Origin: Crocinitomicaceae bacterium
Lineage (GTDB): Bacteria > Bacteroidota > Bacteroidia > Flavobacteriales_D > Crocinitomicaceae
NCBI GenBank assembly: GCA_024643725.1
Contig: JAHEMJ010000006.1
Coordinates: 1 to 64,000 of the forward strand
Direction of reading: 5' to 3'
DNA length: 64,000 nt
Below the pieces are notes generated by a model. The model saw nothing but the letters and a program-made list of their open reading frames with translations. It had not been told where the DNA came from and did not search any database. The position numbers were made by a program, and so were the translations under genes. Each line of letters begins with the position of its first letter. The stretch's first letter is position 1. Below are positions 7,964 to 16,528 of this stretch, piece after piece.

Positions 7964-8517
7964 AAACAGAATTTGACATCGAAGCCATCTTAAAGAAAGG
8001 AAGACTTTCCAATGAATTAGATTATGAACGTGCGTTAGTGGCGGAGCGTAAACTTCGCTTGTTAGCCAAAGAAGATGCACAATTTACCACCATGCGTCAA
8101 CAGTTGCGTGTGTTACTTGAAGCATATGAACTCGGAGAATGGTCCGATCCAAGCTCCATAGATGATCGTCAATTCATCCAAAGCGAAAAAGCGGAGTTCA
8201 TCGCCGAACAAGAACGACAGTTCATGGAAACACGCAAACGCACCATTCGAAATCGCTTGAAGCAATTGGAATTGACACAAGAAAACTTGGCATCCATTCT
8301 TGGACACAAAAGCAAAACACATATGTCCGAATTAATGAATGGCATCAAACCATTTACCTTGAAAGACTTAATTATCATGCATCGCATTTTGAAAATTGAG
8401 ATGTCTGTCCTTGTGCCGGTCTTCCTATCTGACGCCGATCAAAAACGTGTGAAATCTGCCGTCGATCAACTCGATAAGCCCAAAGTGAAATTAGCCGCGG
8501 AGGATTTACTTTTTTAG
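7960..8517 (+). CDS. higA: HigA-like antitoxin with HTH domain
   Basis: The 185-residue antitoxin has a helical N-terminal half (1-90) presumed to bind the toxin, and a helix-turn-helix of the XRE/HTH_3 type near 95-140 (LELTQENLASILGHKSKTHM, then a PFTLKDLIIMHRIL recognition region). It would neutralise HigB and repress the operon through the palindrome at 7571-7593. The ATG at 7960 overlaps the toxin stop; an earlier in-frame ATG at 7930 lies inside the toxin gene and is less likely. Confidence 0.78.
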   Translation: MKTEFDIEAILKKGRLSNELDYERALVAERKLRLLAKEDAQFTTMRQQLRVLLEAYELGEWSDPSSIDDRQFIQSEKAEFIAEQERQFMETRKRTIRNRLKQLELTQENLASILGHKSKTHMSELMNGIKPFTLKDLIIMHRILKIEMSVLVPVFLSDADQKRVKSAVDQLDKPKVKLAAEDLLF

Positions 8518-8521
8518 TAGG

Positions 8522-8635
8522 ATTTGCGTTTTCCGTTTTCCGTTGTTCGATGTCCGATTTCCGATTTCTGAAAAATAGCATTCATTAGCACACTAGCAAA
8601 TTAGCACATTGGCACATTAGCACATTAGCCCATTA
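8522..8635 (+). repeat. Composite direct repeat, copy B
   Basis: This is the same arrangement as at 7311-7462: TTCCG/GTCCGATTTCCG units (8530-8564), the exact 21-base block (8565-8585), then about six AGCACATT-type units with drift (AGCAAATT, GGCACATT). It directly follows the antitoxin stop codon, so copies A and B enclose exactly the toxin-antitoxin operon. Confidence 0.85.
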
Positions 8636-8716
8636 TTTTCCGTATCTTTCACTTTCTTTTTTTGAAAATATGGATTCCCTTTCATTTTTACATCTGAGGA
8701 AATGGAACTTTAACTA

Positions 8717-9814
8717 ATGAAAACGATGCGTATACTAAAAAGCTTTGCTTGGATACTTTTTATGGGAATTGGATTACAAGCTATTGGACAAACGAATAAA
8801 GAAAAGGCGAATGCGTTAAAAAATGAAGCCATTGAACTCATGGATAATGGTGACTATAAAAAAAGTCTTTCCTTGTTAGAAGAAGCAAAAAGCCTAGATC
8901 CAGGCAATGTCGATTATCCCTACGAAATGGCTTATGCCTATTACGCTAAAGGAGATTACAAGAAGGCAGCTAGTATTTTGGAAGGATTGAAGTCGCACGA
9001 GGATGCTACGGACCTATTTTTTCAATTATTGGGAAACAGTTACGATATGATGGGAAAAGCAGATAAAGCATTTGATGCGTATGATCAAGGCTTGAAAAAA
9101 TTCCCTAAGTCAGGACGTTTGTTCTTGGAAAAAGGAAACGTCTATTGGGGCAAAAAAGAATACGAGAAAGCATTGCCGTTGTACGAAGAAGGAGTGGAAG
9201 CGGATCCATCTTTTCCTTCAAATTATTTTCGTTTGGCCATTCTTTATTGTCACACATCGGAGGAAGTTTGGGGGATGATTTATGGAGAGCTTTTTATGAA
9301 TTTAGAACGCAATAGTGAGCGTACGGCACAAATCAGTAAACTATTGTACGACACCTACAAACGGGAAATTACGGTGATGGGTGATGGAGAGTACTCCATT
9401 AGTTTTAGCAAAAACGCAAACGTCATCAATGTAAGCTCTGAAGGAGTAAGCAAGGATAAATTAAAGGTTCCTTTTGGTATGTGTTATGAAACCGCCTTAT
9501 CTTTCTCAATGATAAACGTCAAATCAATTGACATGAATTCCTTAGATAGCGTTCGTCAGTCATTTGTAGACTATTATTTCACGGAACAGTATAAGTCATA
9601 CCAAAATGTCCTATTCGATTACCAAAAAAAGATTAAAGACGCGGGACACATGGAAGCATACAATCATTGGATTCTGATGAAAGGAGATGAAGCTACATTC
9701 GGTGAATGGCAAAAACAGAACGAAGAAAAATGGGATGCTTTTGTCGATTGGTTTAACGAAAACCAATTGGAATTGGACGAAAACAATCGATTTTATTCCT
9801 CCCAATATGAATAA
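8717..9814 (+). CDS. Exported TPR-repeat protein
   Basis: A 365-residue secreted protein. A signal peptide (ILFMGIGLQAIGQ) is followed by four tetratricopeptide repeats between about 25 and 170 (ALKNEAIELMDNGDYKKSLS; YEMAYAYYAKGDYKKAASIL; LLGNSYDMMGKADKAFDAYD; LEKGNVYWGKKEYEKALPLY). TPRs mediate protein-protein contacts. The C-terminal 190 residues are unassigned, with a beta-rich stretch at about 220-260 and an acidic helical end. It is the first gene of the plus-strand accessory island and has no functional partner nearby. Confidence 0.85.
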   Translation: MKTMRILKSFAWILFMGIGLQAIGQTNKEKANALKNEAIELMDNGDYKKSLSLLEEAKSLDPGNVDYPYEMAYAYYAKGDYKKAASILEGLKSHEDATDLFFQLLGNSYDMMGKADKAFDAYDQGLKKFPKSGRLFLEKGNVYWGKKEYEKALPLYEEGVEADPSFPSNYFRLAILYCHTSEEVWGMIYGELFMNLERNSERTAQISKLLYDTYKREITVMGDGEYSISFSKNANVINVSSEGVSKDKLKVPFGMCYETALSFSMINVKSIDMNSLDSVRQSFVDYYFTEQYKSYQNVLFDYQKKIKDAGHMEAYNHWILMKGDEATFGEWQKQNEEKWDAFVDWFNENQLELDENNRFYSSQYE

Positions 9815-9875
9815 CTTTGTTTGAAGATTCAACTGAAACAGTGGATTCAATGAGGGAAGAATTTAACGTTAAACG

Positions 9876-10133
9876 ATGGAATTAAGGCTATTTTTACGGA
9901 CATTCTTTTGGATCAGTTTTCCGCATCTACTTTTTTGCGTGATTGCTTATCGTCATTTTCAGGGAGCTTCTGGCGGAGATATTGCCTTCCGATTCTGCTG
10001 CATGCTTTCCTTGAGTGTCTATATCATTCTTCTTTCAGTATTGATTTTATGGAAGTTCAAAAAGAAAAAAACTGGATTCCTTTCCTTGCTGCTGTTGATT
10101 ATTCTTGAGTTTGTCCTTGTATTCACGATGTAA
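9876..10133 (+). CDS. Small membrane protein, three helices
   Basis: The 85-residue protein has hydrophobic segments at about 8-24, 38-60 and 66-84, separated by short basic loops (WKFKKKKTG before the last helix). No family is recognised. Confidence 0.55.
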   Translation: MELRLFLRTFFWISFPHLLFCVIAYRHFQGASGGDIAFRFCCMLSLSVYIILLSVLILWKFKKKKTGFLSLLLLIILEFVLVFTM

Positions 10134-10142
10134 CGAACATAT

Positions 10143-10190
10143 AGCAGCATCATTAGCATATTAGCACATTAGCAAATTAGCACATTAACA
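10143..10190 (+). repeat. AGCACATT tandem repeat, copy C (short)
   Basis: Five units of the AGCACATT/AGCATATT/AGCAAATT type lie after the small membrane protein gene. It is the same unit as in copies A and B but without the TTCCGATGTCCG part or the 21-base block, so only the tandem portion recurs. Confidence 0.75.
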
Positions 10191-10254
10191 GTTCGTTATT
10201 CCTGCGGAATCTCTGTTAGCTTAAGGCTCCTCAGAATTTGCTATATTTATCCCT

Positions 10255-10845
10255 GTGAAGCGCTTTCTTACCTACGTAGCTACCTTGATTTATCTTTTTG
10301 GAATCGTTGGATTCTTATGGAATTTCTCACTGGGGATGTTTGGCGTGAATATCAATGGTGAAATGCCGCTGTTTGACATTCAGCGCATTGAAGAAACGAA
10401 CAATAGAATTTACGTAGGACTCGGGGCTTATAAACGCGTTCAAGTGTACGATTTAAAGGGGAATTACCTGAAGTTCATTCCGGTTCGTGGTGCTTATCAG
10501 TCTTATTTCTTTTTCGTCGACGAGCAAGAGCATTTAGATGTCCCGAAGGTATTTCCAGCGGTGGCCGACAAGTTAAATGACCTTTTCATGGAAGAATCGG
10601 ACTATCAAATCACCTCATATTTCCCTCTTGTGATTTCGAAAAAGCAAGATGGAAAATCCACGGAGGTCATTCGTCAAACATGGCTTTACCTGTTCGCACC
10701 CGTTTCTTCTTTGCTGGTTGCCGGGTTAGGAGGGGTTCTCGTTTTTGCATTGAATTTATTCACTATCATAGATATAATAAATCTCCCCGGAGATAAACGT
10801 GATAAACGAAAGCAATTTTTCAAGCGCGTTTATGGGAAAAAGTAG
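10255..10845 (+). CDS. Membrane-anchored protein of unknown function
   Basis: The 196-residue protein has hydrophobic helices near both ends (about 6-28 and 145-170) and a 115-residue soluble part between them with beta-strand character (IQRIEETNNRIYVGLGAYKR, VYDLKGNYLKF). This resembles one blade of an NHL/propeller-like repeat, so the middle is probably periplasmic. The start is a GTG at 10255; no ATG fits without losing the first helix. It is 9 bases from the next gene, probably co-transcribed. Confidence 0.6.
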   Translation: MKRFLTYVATLIYLFGIVGFLWNFSLGMFGVNINGEMPLFDIQRIEETNNRIYVGLGAYKRVQVYDLKGNYLKFIPVRGAYQSYFFFVDEQEHLDVPKVFPAVADKLNDLFMEESDYQITSYFPLVISKKQDGKSTEVIRQTWLYLFAPVSSLLVAGLGGVLVFALNLFTIIDIINLPGDKRDKRKQFFKRVYGKK

Positions 10846-10854
10846 AAAACACAG

Positions 10855-11757
10855 ATGCGCACTATGATCAAATTACTGACTTGGATTCCCATTACTATAT
10901 TGCTTATTTCTGCGTGTGGAAAAAAGCGGCCATTTCAAGTAGAGGACCTTATAGGTCAAGTTTGGATTTACAATACAGACTCACTTGCGGATAGCATCAA
11001 GAAGTTCACGGATAACTACCTGATTTTTGAGAAAAACGCGGTCACGATGAATGGAGAAAACATGGGGGAATTTACCATCTCCAAGGATACACTGAAGATT
11101 TTTAAATCGTACACCATCCTCCTTGGCAAAGGGAAAGAGGTAAAGAAGGTGGATTACCTGTTTGTTGGAACGATTCAAAAGGCAGACAAACATCAGTTGG
11201 TCCTTCATAAAATCGCTGGATTTTTCCCGATAATCTTTCAACGGAGTAAAGGTCCTTTTGATCCATCGATGCGCATTGTCTTCAATAATCAACAATCGAG
11301 GAAAAAGAAGATTGAACATTTTCAGTACATCAGTATCGCGACTTCCACAGGCGACAACATCGAGTTAGACGCTCAACGAAACATCACTTATCATTGTTCC
11401 TTGCGTTGTTCAAAAACCGGCTATTTTCAAGGACGCATTTCCAAAGCGAGTATGCAGAAGGTCTTGGAAGCGATTTCTTATTTGAATTTACATACGGACA
11501 CGACCAATTACGCTGTCGGAATGGATATGCCGGAAACACTGGTAAAAATACATGTCAACCATAAAATGAACTATGTTCGGGGTGATTCGAATAACTTTCA
11601 ATATGCGCTACAACAGTTGATCTCCGAACTCTTAGAGCTTTGTGAAACATCCAACTTGAAACGCTCCACTCAAAAGTTGTTCTTTCGGGCTGACTTGATG
11701 AAAGAACACGAAATAATAACGTCATTTATCCCGCCGATTTCCCAAGAAGACAACTAG
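10855..11757 (+). CDS. Lipoprotein of unknown function
   Basis: The 300-residue product has a lipoprotein signal (ITILLISAC, lipidated Cys at about 21). A beta-rich N-terminal domain (30-110) is followed by a region with a Cys pair (HCSLRCSKTGYF) and a helical C-terminus. Residues 160-260 resemble DUF6438-like domains (ISIATSTGDNIELDAQRN, YFQGRISKASMQKVLEAI), a family of small lipoproteins with no known role; this match is from memory. A second start at 10864 is possible. Confidence 0.7.
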   Translation: MRTMIKLLTWIPITILLISACGKKRPFQVEDLIGQVWIYNTDSLADSIKKFTDNYLIFEKNAVTMNGENMGEFTISKDTLKIFKSYTILLGKGKEVKKVDYLFVGTIQKADKHQLVLHKIAGFFPIIFQRSKGPFDPSMRIVFNNQQSRKKKIEHFQYISIATSTGDNIELDAQRNITYHCSLRCSKTGYFQGRISKASMQKVLEAISYLNLHTDTTNYAVGMDMPETLVKIHVNHKMNYVRGDSNNFQYALQQLISELLELCETSNLKRSTQKLFFRADLMKEHEIITSFIPPISQEDN

Positions 11758-11895
11758 TGTTCGCTGAAGCTACGAAGGACTTTACAAAAGTCTGTATCGA
11801 TCACATCAGGTACTTGGACTCATCTACTTCATCTAAATTAAATGATTATTTTCGTTCAGTCCTAGGATGAACAGACCAAATTAAACCCCAAACAT

Positions 11896-12471
11896 ATGCA
11901 TTTTCTTTTTAGTCTTTTATTTCTCCTTTCAGTGGTCCCCGCATCAACAGAGATTTCGATGTTGGGTATGCACATCCAAGATGCTGAAAAGGTATTAGAG
12001 GAATTGAAATTGGACATTGTTTCCAAGGGAAAGAACATGGTGAAATTCAAGACGGAAAACGGCAATCATTTTTCCATTACGACGGAAAAAGGGAATATCG
12101 TTTACATGGAAAATGACTGGTTGCAACAGCCGAAAAGTAGGGGAGCCTTGATTACTGATTTTCAGTTTGGACTTACCTCGCTCAAGGATATTCGCACACG
12201 TTTTGGAACGAATGGCTATACCTACAAAAGCAACGCAGCGTTTACAACAGATACACATCTGGTGATGTTCAATTGTTTTGAACTCGATTCGGAAAAGGAG
12301 GAAATCCTAGTAACGATTACGAAAATTGCCCTCAAAGAGGAAGTTACGGAGTCCAATGTGGCCAGTAAATTAAGGTTGGACGCTATAATTCTAGCGGATA
12401 AATCCTACTTGGATAAAATCTGGGGAAAGGAAAAAACCTATGATGCAAAGCGGAAAAAAGTAACGCTTTAA
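11896..12471 (+). CDS. Exported protein of unknown function
   Basis: The 191-residue protein begins with a signal peptide (FLFSLLFLLSVVPAST). The mature part (LGMHIQDAEKVLEELKLDIV, FKTENGNHFSITTEKG, TDFQFGLTSLKDIRTRFG) has two similar halves, each a short helix followed by strands, suggesting a duplicated small domain. No family is recognised. Confidence 0.65.
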   Translation: MHFLFSLLFLLSVVPASTEISMLGMHIQDAEKVLEELKLDIVSKGKNMVKFKTENGNHFSITTEKGNIVYMENDWLQQPKSRGALITDFQFGLTSLKDIRTRFGTNGYTYKSNAAFTTDTHLVMFNCFELDSEKEEILVTITKIALKEEVTESNVASKLRLDAIILADKSYLDKIWGKEKTYDAKRKKVTL

Positions 12472-12519
12472 ACATCGAAATAGAATCCGATGAGCAAAAA
12501 TGAACGAACGATTACGAGA

Positions 12520-12615
12520 ATGAAAAAACAGCATTGCTTTTCTAAGCGCACGATGTTGTTTTTTTCAAATGCCACTTTTTACATGGTGATTTTTGTGTTG
12601 TGTTTCGAATTATAA
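12520..12615 (+). CDS. Possible 31-residue membrane peptide
   Basis: An ATG at 12520 opens a 31-codon frame with a basic start and a hydrophobic stretch (FYMVIFVLCFEL), ending 8 bases before the next gene. It could be a small membrane peptide, a leader, or chance. Confidence 0.2.
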   Translation: MKKQHCFSKRTMLFFSNATFYMVIFVLCFEL

Positions 12616-12623
12616 ATCACTGT

Positions 12624-13226
12624 ATGCAAACAAAGAAAAGCCATTGGCTGCGATATTGTTGGAACATCGGATTCACCGCTTTTATTGGTGGTTGGGCCAT
12701 CTTTCTTGCTTGGATCATAAGTCGTTACTTCTTCGCAGCGGATTTTATTGTGTTGGAATTCATCGGTTTTTTTTGGCTTCTTGGATTTTTCGTTATTGGC
12801 ACTTTCGCACTGTTCCTACTTGGAGCTTATGTGTTCATCAATCGCCGACAACTTCACAGAGAGGTCTTATTTACCGCCTTGATGCTTTTAATTAATTTAC
12901 CTTCTTGTTTCTTTATATTAGAATGGCACTATGAACTTAACAAAATGATTTTTCTAAAGGTGTTGAATCAGTCCGGAAAGGGTCAATTGAAACTCAAATT
13001 GATTGGACCAAACTATTCCAATACACTCGGAGAGTTAGATCCGGAGGAAAATAAGGTGTTTTGTTATGCACCACCTTTCAAAATCGCCGATGCACGTTTC
13101 TATCCTGACAGCTTACAATGCATTATTAAACACGGTGAAAAATCGGACACAATTGACTTTCCTTGGTATTCCTTGGGGACATGTAAAACCCTGGTTATAG
13201 GGCCATCGTTTTTCTTGAAGAAATAA
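12624..13226 (+). CDS. Membrane protein of unknown function
   Basis: The 200-residue protein has three hydrophobic segments in the first 110 residues (about 13-35, 45-72 and 80-100) and a soluble C-terminal half (LKLKLIGPNYSNTLGELDPE) rich in beta strands. I chose the ATG at 12624; an upstream GTG at 12600 would add eight residues. No family is recognised. Confidence 0.6.
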   Translation: MQTKKSHWLRYCWNIGFTAFIGGWAIFLAWIISRYFFAADFIVLEFIGFFWLLGFFVIGTFALFLLGAYVFINRRQLHREVLFTALMLLINLPSCFFILEWHYELNKMIFLKVLNQSGKGQLKLKLIGPNYSNTLGELDPEENKVFCYAPPFKIADARFYPDSLQCIIKHGEKSDTIDFPWYSLGTCKTLVIGPSFFLKK

Positions 13227-13296
13227 TACATTTTCCTTAGAATCGAAAATAGCGGGCTTGAATCTTAAAATTCGGCTTTTTTTGACGAAATCATTT

Positions 13297-13304
13297 TACC
13301 TTTA
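13297..13304 (+). promoter_or_regulatory. Probable -7 element upstream of the DoxX-like operon
   Basis: TACCTTTA is one base off the TAnnTTTG consensus and lies 53 bases before the first gene of the four-gene operon, immediately ahead of a strong inverted repeat. Confidence 0.4.
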
Positions 13305-13305
13305 T

Positions 13306-13338
13306 TAGTTGGTTTCACCACACAATTATAACCAACTA
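13306..13338 (+). promoter_or_regulatory. Perfect 9-bp inverted repeat, putative operator or 5' UTR hairpin
   Basis: TAGTTGGTT and AACCAACTA are exact inverted copies separated by 15 bases. They overlap the expected transcription start, and the repeat ends 19 bases before the DoxX-like ATG. It is not followed by a T run and has no gene upstream to terminate, so regulator binding or a leader hairpin is more likely than a terminator. Confidence 0.55.
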
Positions 13339-13357
13339 GTTTAATCTTCTTTTCAGT

Positions 13358-13741
13358 ATGAATGTTCGAGCAATCAACAGGGCACTAACCTTTTGCATTT
13401 CAGTCGTTTGGATTGCCAACGGATTATTTTGCAAAGTGTTAAATTTGGTTCCTCGTCATTCGGAAATCGTTGCGCGAATCATTGGCGAGGACTTTTCCGG
13501 ACCATTAACGGTGTTGATCGGATGCTCCGAAATCGTGATGGCGATTTGGATTTTGAGTGGATTCAAGTCGCGCATCAATGCTTTGACACAAATTGCCGTA
13601 GTTGGAACGATGAACATCCTTGAATTTGTCCTGGCGTCCGATTTATTGCTGTGGGGGAAATGGAATGCCTTATTTGCCTTTATGTTTGTCATAATCGTTT
13701 ACTTTAACGAATTTTACTTGAACAAAAAACAAGGGAACTAG
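13358..13741 (+). CDS. DoxX-like family membrane protein
   Basis: The 127-residue, four-helix membrane protein has the DoxX-like pattern of a start in helix 1 (VVWIANGLFCKVLNLVPRH), the central IGCSEIVMAIWILSGF and a last helix before NEFYLNKK. DoxX-like proteins are associated with redox or quinone-linked membrane functions, but this subgroup is uncharacterised. It heads an operon with DUF2071 (4-base gap), a methyltransferase and another membrane protein; DoxX-like and DUF2071 genes are often neighbours. Confidence 0.75.
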   Translation: MNVRAINRALTFCISVVWIANGLFCKVLNLVPRHSEIVARIIGEDFSGPLTVLIGCSEIVMAIWILSGFKSRINALTQIAVVGTMNILEFVLASDLLLWGKWNALFAFMFVIIVYFNEFYLNKKQGN

Positions 13742-13745
13742 ATCC

Positions 13746-14483
13746 ATGTTGGCATTTTTAAAAGACCATCCTTTTGCTGTTGAAGCCTATTTTGAACATT
13801 CGATTGTTCTGACCTTTGCCGTACCTAAAGACGCGTTAAGCGCACTGATTCCCGATTGTTTGACCTTAGACACCTTTCAAGATCAATGGGCGTTCATCGC
13901 GATGGCCATGGTTCAAACAAAAGGTTTACGTCCAAAAGGAACTCCGAAATTTATGGGAAATGACTTTTTCTTGATAGGTTACCGCGTGTTTGTTCGTTAC
14001 ACAAATCAAGAAGGAAAACGTTTACGGGGATTGTACATTTTGAAATCTGAAACAGATAAAAGGAAAATGGCGTTTTTGGGAAATATTTTTACCCATTACA
14101 ACTATACGACGACCGACATTCAGCAAGTTGAAGGAGATGATTTCATTGAAATTTCTTCCATTCAATCAAACTTTAAGGTCATTTTGGATAGGAGGGAAGA
14201 TCACATTTCCCTACCGGAACATTCGCCTTTCGCTGATTGGAAAGAAGCACGAAGATTTGCTGGACCTTTGCCATTTACGTTTACCTACAACGAAGATACA
14301 CGGGAGGTGTTGATCATTGAAGGAGTTCGTCAAAATTGGACACCAAAGCCAATGAACGTAAAGGGTTATCAGATAGATTACCTAAGCACACTCCAGTTGG
14401 AGAATCCAATTCTTGCCAATGCGTTTATCATCAAAAACATTCCCTATTACTGGAAAAAAGGTAAAAAAGAAACATGGAAGTAA
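13746..14483 (+). CDS. DUF2071 (YqjF-like) protein
   Basis: The 245-residue protein matches DUF2071 (VEAYFEHSIVLTFAVPKDAL, the ALIPDCLTLDTFQDQWAFIA region, FFLIGYRVFVRYTNQEGKRL, GLYILKSETDK), a family with an acetoacetate-decarboxylase-like fold and no established reaction. A possible barrel wall continues through FAGPLPFTFTYNEDTREVLI. Its last ten bases overlap the start of the methyltransferase gene, so the two are coupled. Confidence 0.78.
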   Translation: MLAFLKDHPFAVEAYFEHSIVLTFAVPKDALSALIPDCLTLDTFQDQWAFIAMAMVQTKGLRPKGTPKFMGNDFFLIGYRVFVRYTNQEGKRLRGLYILKSETDKRKMAFLGNIFTHYNYTTTDIQQVEGDDFIEISSIQSNFKVILDRREDHISLPEHSPFADWKEARRFAGPLPFTFTYNEDTREVLIIEGVRQNWTPKPMNVKGYQIDYLSTLQLENPILANAFIIKNIPYYWKKGKKETWK

Positions 14484-15223
14484 AACGACATCCATTTCAA
14501 GGCGTTTGGAACATCCTTCGGTTTAACCGGCACTTTTACTTGGGTGCGTGTGCTTTGCTGTTCGTGCTTGTGGGATCTCGTTTTTTTATAGGTTGGTCGG
14601 GTGGTTTGTTTTACGTGGTTTTAACGGCTTTGCTTTACGGAATCTTTGCTCCCTTGCTTGTTTCCGCGTATGTATACGACCTTTCTGGTTTTTACCGCTT
14701 AGAATGGTTGAGAGAAATGAAATTGGCGGATGCAGAAGGAAAAATGGCAGTGAACATCCATGCTGGCTTCGACGAAACCAGTTTCATTATGGCGGAAATG
14801 ATGCCGAAGACCGCTTGGCAGGTATTCGATTTCTACGATCCAAAACGGCACACGGAACAAGCGATTGTCCGGGCGAGAAAGGTGAGTGCTGTTTATCCAA
14901 ATACTCGAGCAATTTCGTCCACGGAAATTCCTTTGGAAGACGCAAGCGTTGATTACCTGTTTTTCGTATTTTCCTTGCATGAAATTCGTCAGCACGACGA
15001 GAAGGTACAGTGTTTAAAAGAATGTCGAAGGATCTTAAAACCGGGTGGAAAAATCATCCTCGTAGAGCATATGCGCGATTTCCCCAATTTTCTAGCCTTT
15101 AGCATCGGATTTATGCATTTTTTTAGTCATAAAACATGGAAGAAAGCCTTTTTAGAAGCAGGTTTTACATCCATATATGAGAAAAAGTTCACCCCATTTG
15201 TTTCAATCTTTACCGCACCATGA
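14474..15223 (+). CDS. Membrane-anchored class I methyltransferase-like protein
   Basis: After a short cytoplasmic start, two hydrophobic helices (about 22-62) anchor the 249-residue protein. The rest is a Rossmann-type methyltransferase domain: VDYLFFVFSLHEI as motif III/IV, then CRRILKPGGKIILVEH, the standard post-motif strand. The SAM-binding loop is unusual: the strand ends FDFYDPKRHTE with no GxGxG, so methyl transfer cannot be taken for granted. The stop overlaps the next gene's ATG. Confidence 0.72.
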   Translation: MEVKRHPFQGVWNILRFNRHFYLGACALLFVLVGSRFFIGWSGGLFYVVLTALLYGIFAPLLVSAYVYDLSGFYRLEWLREMKLADAEGKMAVNIHAGFDETSFIMAEMMPKTAWQVFDFYDPKRHTEQAIVRARKVSAVYPNTRAISSTEIPLEDASVDYLFFVFSLHEIRQHDEKVQCLKECRRILKPGGKIILVEHMRDFPNFLAFSIGFMHFFSHKTWKKAFLEAGFTSIYEKKFTPFVSIFTAP

Positions 15224-15624
15224 ACATGGAAATTCACATCAAACTCATTGGATATTTCTTGCTGCTGTTGGCGCTCATTCACCTCATTTTCCCACGCTAT
15301 TTTCACTGGAAAAAAGAATTGAAGCCGCTGAGTTTGATTAACCGTCAAATGATGCTTATTCATACTTTTTTCATCGCCCTGACCGTCTTTTTAATGGGTT
15401 TACTTTGTGTGTTTTACGCGAGAGATCTCATCAGGACAAACCTTGGAAGAAGCATTTCATTCGGACTCGGAATTTTCTGGTCCTGCCGGCTTTTTATCCA
15501 GTTCTTTGGCTATTCATCGGAGCTTTGGAAAGGCAAAAAATTTGAAACGGTCATTCATGTGTTGTTTGTTTTCATTTGGACTTATTTAAGTGTGGTTTTT
15601 CTTCTGGCTTCTTGGAAACATTAA
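15220..15624 (+). CDS. Four-helix membrane protein, last gene of the DoxX-like operon
   Basis: The 134-residue protein has hydrophobic segments near 8-24, 43-67, 80-96 and 110-130. Its start overlaps the methyltransferase stop (ATGA), so it belongs to the same transcription unit. No family name is recognised, but similar short proteins (IFPRYFHWKKEL, NRQMMLIHTFFIALTVFLMG) accompany such operons in Bacteroidota as far as I recall. Confidence 0.68.
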   Translation: MNMEIHIKLIGYFLLLLALIHLIFPRYFHWKKELKPLSLINRQMMLIHTFFIALTVFLMGLLCVFYARDLIRTNLGRSISFGLGIFWSCRLFIQFFGYSSELWKGKKFETVIHVLFVFIWTYLSVVFLLASWKH

Positions 15625-15757
15625 CCAATCGTTTCTGCGCGAGTAAATAGGTAAAACATCGAAAGCCATCGAAAAGCCAAGCAGGCTTATTCAACTTTTT
15701 TTGTAATTTCGATTGAAATGCATGTCAACATGGTTTTTCGTGAGAAGAAATGGTGGC

Positions 15758-16447
15758 ATGAATGTTAAAAACGTAAATCCATCATCTATGAAAGGCCTAC
15801 TATATTCCTCGACCATTCTCTTCGCTTTGGCCATCATTTTTCGCTTGTATCATTTGCCAGGAAATAGTTTTTTACCGATTATTTCCTGTTTATTACTCTT
15901 CATTTTTGCCGTCATCAATAGCATTCGCAAAAAACAAATTGGGAACTTGAGTGCTTTTGGTGGATGGGTGTTGTTCGCTTGGTCACTGTACATTTTGTTC
16001 AAGTACATGTATTGGAACATGGGTTTATTTATCCTTGGATTTAGTGTCTTTTTCTTATTGGTATTTTTTCTGACGATTCTCTATTTTGTCGTACATGCAA
16101 AAAGTTGGTCCAAAGGAGTGCTCGTAGTCAGTATCCTTGGAATCGTTTATAGTTTTGTTCCAGCATTTGTCAATTGTTACTTTTTTGATTTAAATGAAGT
16201 CATCAACAAGGAGTACAATGAAATCAACTATGCGTCATGGGACCAATACAGTTGGTTTTTGTTCCAATATGGTAAAAACGAAGAGGCCCTCGAAGCGAAT
16301 CGGCAAGCGGTGAAAGCCTGTCAAAAAGCAGGTGAAGAGAACCGGCTTCCAGCATCCTATGTCAAGAGAATAAAGGGTACTTTGTTGATGCACGAAAAAG
16401 CCATTACGGGGGAAACGGACATTTGGACGGGTGGATTTATTCGATAG
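15758..16447 (+). CDS. Membrane protein with soluble tail, unknown
   Basis: Five hydrophobic segments (about 10-26, 34-50, 62-76, 83-105 and 118-143) are followed by a 90-residue soluble tail (WFLFQYGKNEEALEANRQAV) with one TPR-like helix pair. The start is uncertain: an ATG at 15758 is used because an NPSSMKGLLYSSTIL start resembles related proteins; ATG 15722 would add twelve residues. No partner is evident. Confidence 0.62.
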   Translation: MNVKNVNPSSMKGLLYSSTILFALAIIFRLYHLPGNSFLPIISCLLLFIFAVINSIRKKQIGNLSAFGGWVLFAWSLYILFKYMYWNMGLFILGFSVFFLLVFFLTILYFVVHAKSWSKGVLVVSILGIVYSFVPAFVNCYFFDLNEVINKEYNEINYASWDQYSWFLFQYGKNEEALEANRQAVKACQKAGEENRLPASYVKRIKGTLLMHEKAITGETDIWTGGFIR

Positions 16448-16528
16448 TGTTTCCCAAATGTTGTTTTACATACGATGATCAAAAAAAAAAGCGTTCTAAG
16501 GATTGATTCAATGACTTAATTTAACTAA

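Noticed and set aside
11757..11870. 37-codon frame with coding-like composition after the 10855 lipoprotein gene
   Set aside because: It starts with a GTG overlapping the stop, has no clear partner and could be chance; not strong enough to list as a gene.
13306..13338. Inverted repeat as a terminator
   Set aside because: There is no T run after it and the upstream gene ended 80 bases earlier; position next to a promoter favours regulation.
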